A program made the translations under genes and the position numbers. Below are positions 6,875 through 10,930 of a DNA stretch of 10,930 nt, piece after piece (the stretch's first letter is position 1; each line of letters begins with the position of its first letter). Origin of the DNA: an uncultured Clostridia bacterium (GTDB lineage: Bacteria; Bacillota; Clostridia; Oscillospirales; Oscillospiraceae); contig CAMEIK010000022.1 of NCBI GenBank assembly GCA_945918315.1, positions 1 to 10,930 on the forward strand, in the 5' to 3' direction. The notes under the pieces are model-generated. The model worked only from the letters and a program-made list of their open reading frames with translations. It ran no database searches and had not been told where the DNA came from.

Positions 6875-6895
6875 AAAAGCGGATTTTCCGTTTTT
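6875..6895 (+). terminator. Weak hairpin with T-run between the TIGR04255 gene and the peptidase gene
   Basis: AAAAGCGGA (6875-6883) can pair with TCCGTTTTT (6887-6895) around a TTT loop if one G-U pair is allowed. Only three pairs are G-C, so the stem is weak. Its T-run falls inside the stem rather than after it. It may give partial termination or attenuation after the first gene. No new promoter is visible before 6916, so some read-through is expected. Confidence 0.35.
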
Positions 6896-6915
6896 ATATG
6901 AAAAGGAGTTAAGCT

Positions 6916-7638
6916 ATGCCTTATTATTACGGATTTGACTGGACCTATTTGGTCCTTGTGCTGCCCTGTGTCATTCTTTCCATGTGGGCCAGCGCCAACG
7001 TAAACAGTACCTTTCGAAAGTATTCCACACAGTTGTCCTCCCGGCGGATTACCGGCGCCCAGGCTGCCCAGCGGGTGCTTATGGCAAACGGTGTCCAGGG
7101 AGTAAAGATCCAGCGGATCTCCGGAAACCTCACAGACCACTACGACCCGAAAACCAATGTGATCCGCCTGTCCGACAACGTATATGACAACACCTCCACC
7201 GCCGCCATCGGTGTTGCCTGCCACGAAGCTGGACATGCCGTACAGTACGCCCAGAGCTACGCACCCATCAAGCTCAGGGCCGCCGTAATTCCTGTGACCA
7301 ATCTGGGCTCCAGGCTGGCAATGCCCCTGATTCTGATCGGTCTTCTTCTTTCGTATCTGGGGAATTTCTCCTACCTGCTGGTCTACGCCGGGATCGCCTG
7401 CTTCGGTCTGTCCCTGGTCTTTCAGCTTGTAACTCTGCCTGTGGAGTTTAATGCCAGCCGGCGGGCCATGGAAGCCATTTCCTCCGGAAATCTTCTGACC
7501 GAGGAAGAGCAAAAGGGCGCCAGGAAGACCCTGACCGCCGCGGCCCTGACCTATGTTGCCGCCACCGCTACCGCTCTGGCCCAGCTTCTGCGGCTCCTCG
7601 TACTGTTCGGCGACAGGGGTAACCGGCGCAGAGATTAA
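6916..7638 (+). CDS. Membrane zinc metallopeptidase, YugP type (PF04298)
   Basis: A 240-residue integral membrane protein with the zincin motif HEAGH at 103-107; the two histidines bind zinc and E104 is the general base. A likely third zinc ligand is E177 in LPVEFNASRRA. An N-terminal hydrophobic helix (about 10-26) is followed by a soluble region (27-115), then a hydrophobic pair (about 123-148 and 151-174) and a C-terminal hydrophobic stretch (205-231). This matches the B. subtilis YugP-like family, whose substrates are not well defined. AAAAGGAG sits 7 nt before the ATG. The start follows the TIGR04255 gene by 43 bp, and the stop is 17 bp before the phospholipase-family gene, so the latter pair is almost certainly co-transcribed. 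Family assignment is firm; the biological substrate is unknown. Confidence 0.9.
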   Translation: MPYYYGFDWTYLVLVLPCVILSMWASANVNSTFRKYSTQLSSRRITGAQAAQRVLMANGVQGVKIQRISGNLTDHYDPKTNVIRLSDNVYDNTSTAAIGVACHEAGHAVQYAQSYAPIKLRAAVIPVTNLGSRLAMPLILIGLLLSYLGNFSYLLVYAGIACFGLSLVFQLVTLPVEFNASRRAMEAISSGNLLTEEEQKGARKTLTAAALTYVAATATALAQLLRLLVLFGDRGNRRRD

Positions 7639-7655
7639 GCCGGGAGGTTTCACCA

Positions 7656-8330
7656 ATGGCTTCCTGGATTGTTCACCTGCGGATCGCGGACCGTCTTCTG
7701 AATGAAATCCCGGGTCTGAAAGCTACCGAGTTTGTTGTGGGCAATATTGCCCCGGACAGCGGCATCCCCAACGAGGACTGGACTGTCTTTACCCCCAGTC
7801 CCGTGGTTTCCCATTTCAAAGCCGATGATTCCGTACCAAAGAAAATACAGATTCCGGTTTTTACCGCCCGACACTTTTCAGAAGAAAAGCGGGCGGGATA
7901 TTCGGCAGAAGAATACTCTTTTTTCCTGGGCTATCTTGTCCACCTGCTTACGGACGTGCTTTGGTCCGATCAGGTGGGAGGGCAGCTTAAGAACCGGTTT
8001 CCGGTGGAATGGGCCGCGGATAAACACGGGCTGATTCAAAGAGCCAAAGAGGACTGGTATGACCTGGACTTCCTTTTCCTGAAAAAACACCCGGACTTTC
8101 GTGCATATACCGTTTACGAAAATGCCGTAGGCTTTCAAAACACTTTTCTGCACTTTTTCAGTCCCGATGCTTTTGATAACCGCCGGGAATATATTACTTC
8201 CTTCTACCGTCAGGAAAAGGAGCATCTGGACCGGGAATACCCATACCTCGCGGAAGCGGAAATGGATGCATTTGTTGAACACGCCGCGGAAGAAATTCGT
8301 TTCCGCCTGAAAAGCGATTATTCCCTGTAA
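7656..8330 (+). CDS. Zinc-dependent phospholipase C family protein (PF00882-like)
   Basis: A 224-residue protein with the metal-site pattern of the zinc-dependent phospholipase C/S1-P1 nuclease-like fold: W4 and H7 in MASWIVHLRIAD, the FVVGNIAPDSG segment with D34, SH53, and LGYLVHLLTD with H96 and D100. The middle and C-terminal parts are rich in aromatic and charged residues, as in uncharacterised members. There is no signal peptide, unlike secreted B. cereus or C. perfringens phospholipases, so it is probably cytoplasmic and its substrate may not be a membrane lipid. GGGAGG lies 8 nt before the ATG. The gene is 17 bp after the zinc peptidase gene and ends just before an inverted repeat at 8336. 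Hydrolase activity is inferred from the conserved ligands only. Confidence 0.82.
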   Translation: MASWIVHLRIADRLLNEIPGLKATEFVVGNIAPDSGIPNEDWTVFTPSPVVSHFKADDSVPKKIQIPVFTARHFSEEKRAGYSAEEYSFFLGYLVHLLTDVLWSDQVGGQLKNRFPVEWAADKHGLIQRAKEDWYDLDFLFLKKHPDFRAYTVYENAVGFQNTFLHFFSPDAFDNRREYITSFYRQEKEHLDREYPYLAEAEMDAFVEHAAEEIRFRLKSDYSL

Positions 8331-8335
8331 CTTTC

Positions 8336-8364
8336 TCCGCTCCGGTATTGACAACCGGAGCGGA
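8336..8364. repeat. 11-bp inverted repeat enclosing a -35 box
   Basis: TCCGCTCCGGT (8336-8346) is the exact reverse complement of ACCGGAGCGGA (8354-8364), with the 7-base loop ATTGACA holding the -35 hexamer of the next promoter. It begins 5 bases after the phospholipase-family stop codon. As RNA it would form a strong GC-rich hairpin that could mark the end of the upstream transcript, though the following bases (ATTATGTATAAT) are not a proper U-run. As DNA it could be an operator over the promoter. Both roles are possible. Confidence 0.7.
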
Positions 8365-8376
8365 ATTATGTATAAT
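8348..8376 (+). promoter_or_regulatory. Perfect consensus sigma-A promoter
   Basis: TTGACA (8348-8353), a 17-nt spacer and TATAAT (8371-8376) match the vegetative consensus exactly in both boxes and spacing. Transcription should start near 8383, giving a leader of about 49 nt before the AbrB-type gene. An unregulated promoter like this would be very strong. The inverted repeat around the -35 box and the regulator as first gene suggest repression. Confidence 0.88.
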
Positions 8377-8387
8377 CCCGCTTGTGT

Positions 8388-8410
8388 GAAAAATATGAAA
8401 AATATGAAAA
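8388..8410 (+). repeat. 2.5 copies of a 9-bp A-rich tandem repeat in the leader
   Basis: GAAAAATAT occurs at 8388-8396 and 8397-8405, followed by a partial copy GAAAA (8406-8410). It lies just downstream of the predicted transcription start, between the promoter and the AbrB-type gene. AT-rich phased DNA is the kind of site AbrB-like proteins bind, so an autoregulatory site is conceivable, but the repeat may be simple slippage. Confidence 0.5.
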
Positions 8411-8431
8411 CGCGAAGAAAGAAGGGATGCT

Positions 8432-8671
8432 ATGCCCGGAGGCAAGCATGTTCTGGGTAAGAGCAATGTCCAGCGAGTCTTTGGCACCGCAAAGGTTGGT
8501 GACCGGGGACAGATCGTCATTCCCAAGGAAGCCCGGGAAATGTTCGGGATTCAGCCGGGAGATACCCTGCTGATCCTGGGAGAGGCGGATACGGGGCTCA
8601 TCGTATCCCGGCCGGAGGAGCTTACCCATCTGGCGGACAAGATGCTGAATCATTTGAGAAAAGAGACGTGA
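8432..8671 (+). CDS. AbrB/MazE/SpoVT-family DNA-binding protein
   Basis: A 79-residue transcriptional regulator. Residues about 18-60 form a swapped-hairpin AbrB domain: GTAKVGDRGQIVIPKEAREMF, then GIQPGDTLLILG and TGLIVSRPEEL, with the DNA-contacting basic residues expected in the DRGQIVIPKEAR stretch. An N-terminal extension of about 17 residues (MPGGKHVLGK and following) and a short C-terminal helix (LADKMLNHLRKET) flank the domain. There is no toxin gene next to it, so a MazE-type antitoxin role is unlikely. AAGG lies about 7 nt before the ATG. The stop codon TGA (8669-8671) overlaps a possible GTG start of the following PLP-enzyme gene, and the gene follows a perfect sigma-A promoter. 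It probably regulates its own operon; that is inferred from context. Confidence 0.88.
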   Translation: MPGGKHVLGKSNVQRVFGTAKVGDRGQIVIPKEAREMFGIQPGDTLLILGEADTGLIVSRPEELTHLADKMLNHLRKET

Positions 8672-8673
8672 TT

Positions 8674-9960
8674 ATGGAAGAATTAGAAATGCTGTATCAG
8701 GAAATGGGCATCTCCCCTGCCGTGTACGCCCGGGGCGAAAAGGTGCTGGAGAGCCTGAAGGACCGTTTTGCCTCCATCGACAAGGTGGCGGAATATAACC
8801 AGGCCAAGGTCATCAACGCCATGCAAAAAAACCGGGTCAGCGCGGCCTGCTTCGCGGCCACCACCGGCTACGGCTATGATGACCTGGGCCGGGACAATCT
8901 GGAGCGGGTGTACGCCGATGTATTTCATACGGAAGCGGCCCTGGTCCGCCCGCAGATCACCTGCGGCACCCACGCCCTGACCGTTGCACTCAGTGCGAAT
9001 CTTCTGCCGGGGGACGAGCTGCTCTCCCCTGTGGGTATGCCCTACGACACCCTTCAGGAAGTCATCGGCATCCGGGAAAGCCCCTGCTCCCTGGCGGAGT
9101 ACGGCGTAACCTACCGGCAGGTGGATCTTCTGCCAGACGGCGGTTTTGACTACCCCGCCATCCGGGAAGCCATCAACGAAAAAACGAAGCTCATTACCAT
9201 CCAGCGCTCCAAAGGCTACGCCACACGGCCCACCTTTTCCGTACAGCAGATCGGGGAGCTGATTGCCTTCTGCAAGGGCGTAAAGCCGGATGTGCTGGTG
9301 ATGGTGGACAACTGCTACGGAGAGTTTGTGGAAACCATGGAGCCCTCGGATGTGGGTGCGGATATGACCGTGGGAAGCCTCATAAAAAATCCCGGCGGCG
9401 GCCTTGCTCCTATCGGCGGCTACATCTGCGGCACCGCCCGGTGCGTCAGCCGCTGTGCTTTCCGTCTCTCCGCCCCCGGATTGGGACAGGAGGTAGGTGC
9501 GAATCTGGGCCTGATGCCCGCCCTGTACCAGGGGTTCTTCCTGGCTCCGACCGTGGTAGCCGGAGCGGAGAAAGGCGCCATTTTTGCCGCGAATCTGTAT
9601 GAGCCCCTGGGCTTCCGCTGTGTTCCGGGCGCCGCGGAAAGCCGCCACGACATCATTCAGGCCGTGGAGCTGGGCAGTGAAGAAGGCATGATTGCCTTCT
9701 GCAAGGGCATCCAGGCCGCGGCGCCTGTGGACGCCCACGCTACGCCCATGCCCTGGGACATGCCTGGCTACAATGATAAGGTCATCATGGCCGCCGGCGC
9801 TTTCGTCCAGGGAAGCTCCATCGAGCTGTCCGCCGACGGCCCCATTCGTCCGCCCTATGCCGTCTATTTCCAGGGCGGTCTGACCTGGTTCCACGCCAAG
9901 CTGGGCATTCTCATGAGCCTGCAGAAAATGGTGGATGCCGGTCTGGTCGCGCTTGGTTAA
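8674..9960 (+). CDS. Methionine gamma-lyase / aluminium-resistance family PLP enzyme (YnbB-like)
   Basis: A 428-residue fold-type I PLP enzyme of the Met_gamma_lyase family (PF06838), which includes B. subtilis YnbB and proteins named for aluminium resistance. Seen here: ATTGYGYDDLGRD (62-74), RPQITCGTHAL (92-102) in the cofactor phosphate region, VDNCYGEF with D212 for the PLP ring nitrogen, and the Schiff-base lysine K238 in GSLIKNPGGG. Relatives cleave C-S bonds of sulfur amino acids, but for this subfamily the substrate is poorly established, so C-S lyase activity is an inference. The start at 8674 is chosen because AGAG lies 8 nt upstream; a GTG at 8668, overlapping the AbrB stop, is an alternative adding two residues. 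The gene lies 36 bp before the EamA transporter gene. It is intact and of usual length. Confidence 0.88.
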   Translation: MEELEMLYQEMGISPAVYARGEKVLESLKDRFASIDKVAEYNQAKVINAMQKNRVSAACFAATTGYGYDDLGRDNLERVYADVFHTEAALVRPQITCGTHALTVALSANLLPGDELLSPVGMPYDTLQEVIGIRESPCSLAEYGVTYRQVDLLPDGGFDYPAIREAINEKTKLITIQRSKGYATRPTFSVQQIGELIAFCKGVKPDVLVMVDNCYGEFVETMEPSDVGADMTVGSLIKNPGGGLAPIGGYICGTARCVSRCAFRLSAPGLGQEVGANLGLMPALYQGFFLAPTVVAGAEKGAIFAANLYEPLGFRCVPGAAESRHDIIQAVELGSEEGMIAFCKGIQAAAPVDAHATPMPWDMPGYNDKVIMAAGAFVQGSSIELSADGPIRPPYAVYFQGGLTWFHAKLGILMSLQKMVDAGLVALG

Positions 9961-9996
9961 GATTTATTTCACAAGAGAAAAAGAGAGGTTACTTTC

Positions 9997-10905
9997 ATGA
10001 GTTGGTTCTGGTTTTCTATCATCGCTCTGCTGTGCTGGTCCGGTTCGGACTTCTTCTCCAAGATCGGCTGTCGGGACTCCTTCGACAAGTACAGTCAGTT
10101 CAAAATGGTCACCGCCGTGGGCGTGATCATGGGCCTGCACGCCGCCTTTGAAATCTTTGTCGGCGGGGTGGAGATTTCCTGGGAAGTGATCTGGACCTAT
10201 CTTCCCGTGTCTTTGCTGTATATCGGCTCCATGACCCTGGGCTATGTGGGACTTCGCTACATTGAGCTTTCCATCTCCTCCCCCATCTGCAACGCTTCCG
10301 GCGCCCTTGTTGCCATTATCGCCATTGTCTCCGGCACCGCCGAGGAGATGGCTCCCATCCAGTATGTGGCCGTATTCCTGGCCTGCGCCGGCGTCATCGG
10401 CCTGGGCTTTGTGGAATCCCACGAAGACGAGGAGCTGCGTGCCGCCCGGCAGGAGGCCTCCAACTACAAGTACGCAAAGTCCTGGCTTGCTCTGGCGCTT
10501 CCCATTGCCTACTGCCTTCTGGATGCCGCCGGAACCTTTGCCGATGACCTGGTGCTGGAAACGCTGAACGAGGATTCTGCCAATGTGGCCTATGAGCTGA
10601 CCTTCCTGATCGCCGGTATCGCCTGCTTCATCTACACCGTTATCATTAAGAAGCAGAAGCTTCTGCCCAAGCTGGAAGCCCCCAAGTATATCGGCGCCTG
10701 CTTTGAAACCGCCGGACAACTGGCCTACATCTACGCCCTGGCCAGCGGAGAAGCTACCCTGGCCGCGCCCATTATTGCCTCCTATTGCATGGTCTCCGTT
10801 CTCTGGAGCCGCATCTTCCTGAAGGAGAAGCTGAGCCTGAAGCACTACGCCTGCATCGCAGTTACCTTTGCCGGTATTGTGATCATGGGTGTATTTGATA
10901 TGTAA
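9997..10905 (+). CDS. EamA/DMT superfamily transporter
   Basis: A 302-residue integral membrane protein with two EamA-like repeats of about five hydrophobic helices each, the usual ten-helix layout of drug/metabolite transporters. The first half opens with FWFSIIALLCWSGSDFF and includes the helix-4-type GLRYIELSISSPICNASGAL (85-104). The second half contains YIYALASGEATLAAPIIASY (244-263) and a final hydrophobic helix ending FAGIVIMGVF. A charged linker (ESHEDEELRAARQEASNYKY, 140-159) joins the halves and is probably cytoplasmic. GAGAGG lies 8 nt before the ATG. It follows the PLP-enzyme gene by 36 bp and is probably the third gene of the AbrB-led operon, suggesting export or uptake of that enzyme's substrate or product. 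Specificity cannot be read from sequence. The 25 bases after its stop hold no complete terminator. Confidence 0.9.
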   Translation: MSWFWFSIIALLCWSGSDFFSKIGCRDSFDKYSQFKMVTAVGVIMGLHAAFEIFVGGVEISWEVIWTYLPVSLLYIGSMTLGYVGLRYIELSISSPICNASGALVAIIAIVSGTAEEMAPIQYVAVFLACAGVIGLGFVESHEDEELRAARQEASNYKYAKSWLALALPIAYCLLDAAGTFADDLVLETLNEDSANVAYELTFLIAGIACFIYTVIIKKQKLLPKLEAPKYIGACFETAGQLAYIYALASGEATLAAPIIASYCMVSVLWSRIFLKEKLSLKHYACIAVTFAGIVIMGVFDM

Positions 10906-10930
10906 TCACATAGCGCCGGTCTTTTTCCTG

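Noticed and set aside
6832..7656. Minus-strand open frame of about 274 codons opposite the zinc peptidase
   Set aside because: The plus strand encodes HEAGH and a matching topology. The antisense frame has no start signal or domain.
8432..8671. MazE-type antitoxin of a toxin-antitoxin pair
   Set aside because: The downstream gene is a 428-residue PLP enzyme, not a MazF/PIN toxin, and no small toxin gene is adjacent.
8683..9894. Minus-strand open frame of about 403 codons
   Set aside because: It mirrors the PLP lyase gene, whose lysine and cofactor motifs are intact. The mirror frame has low-complexity Gly/His-rich sequence typical of an antisense shadow.
9964..10845. Minus-strand open frame of about 293 codons opposite the EamA transporter
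   Set aside because: It is Gly/Gln-rich with no hydrophobic or catalytic pattern, antisense to a well-formed ten-helix transporter with a ribosome site.
10878..10910. TGTGAT ... ATCACA inverted repeat at the end of the EamA gene
   Set aside because: The arms are only 6 bp and 21 bases apart, partly coding, without a stable stem or an adjoining T-run. It is probably chance, and the window ends before any terminator could be judged.

Overview
The window reads as an ordinary chromosomal segment of a moderately GC-rich anaerobic Firmicute. The guess is class Clostridia, plausibly a gut Oscillospirales/Ruminococcaceae-type organism. The support is a radical-SAM NrdG activase (anaerobic dNTP synthesis), a YugP-type membrane zinc peptidase, an AbrB/SpoVT-type regulator, an YnbB-like PLP enzyme, purine-rich Shine-Dalgarno sites before nearly every gene and near-consensus sigma-A promoters. 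The genus cannot be fixed from this sequence alone. Nine protein genes fill almost all of the window. No RNA gene, CRISPR array, insertion sequence or phage gene was seen, and no gene-free stretch exceeds about 205 bases.

Left half, minus strand. From its promoter near 5955 the leftward unit runs: AI-2E-family membrane protein (5916-4672), nrdG (4629-4081), dut (4084-3650) and a eukaryote-type glycogen branching enzyme (3635-1578). nrdG and dut overlap by ATGA, and the dut stop codon is fused to the ribosome binding site of the branching enzyme, so at least these three look co-translated. A 15-bp hairpin follows glgB. A separate unit, a type Ic aspartate aminotransferase-like gene (1366-86), has its own promoter with an 11-bp dyad over the -35 box. 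It ends in a clear intrinsic terminator at the left edge.

Right half, plus strand. A divergent intergenic region (5917-6089) carries promoters for both directions. The rightward unit is a TIGR04255-family protein of unknown function, a YugP-type zinc peptidase and a zinc-dependent phospholipase C-family protein. After 8330 comes a perfect consensus promoter (TTGACA-17-TATAAT) whose -35 box lies in the loop of an 11-bp inverted repeat. It drives an AbrB-type regulator, a methionine-gamma-lyase/aluminium-resistance-family PLP enzyme and an EamA/DMT transporter, closely spaced and probably one operon.

Working together: nrdG and dut belong to dNTP supply and quality control. glgB and the AI-2E-like gene appear to be passengers in that transcript. 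The AbrB-PLP lyase-EamA set is the most system-like module: a small regulator, an enzyme with a probable amino-acid/C-S substrate, and an exporter-like membrane protein. Nothing here is clearly an undescribed system. The most worthwhile leads are that regulated module with its unusual promoter, the uncharacterised TIGR04255-family gene, and the dyad at the aminotransferase promoter.
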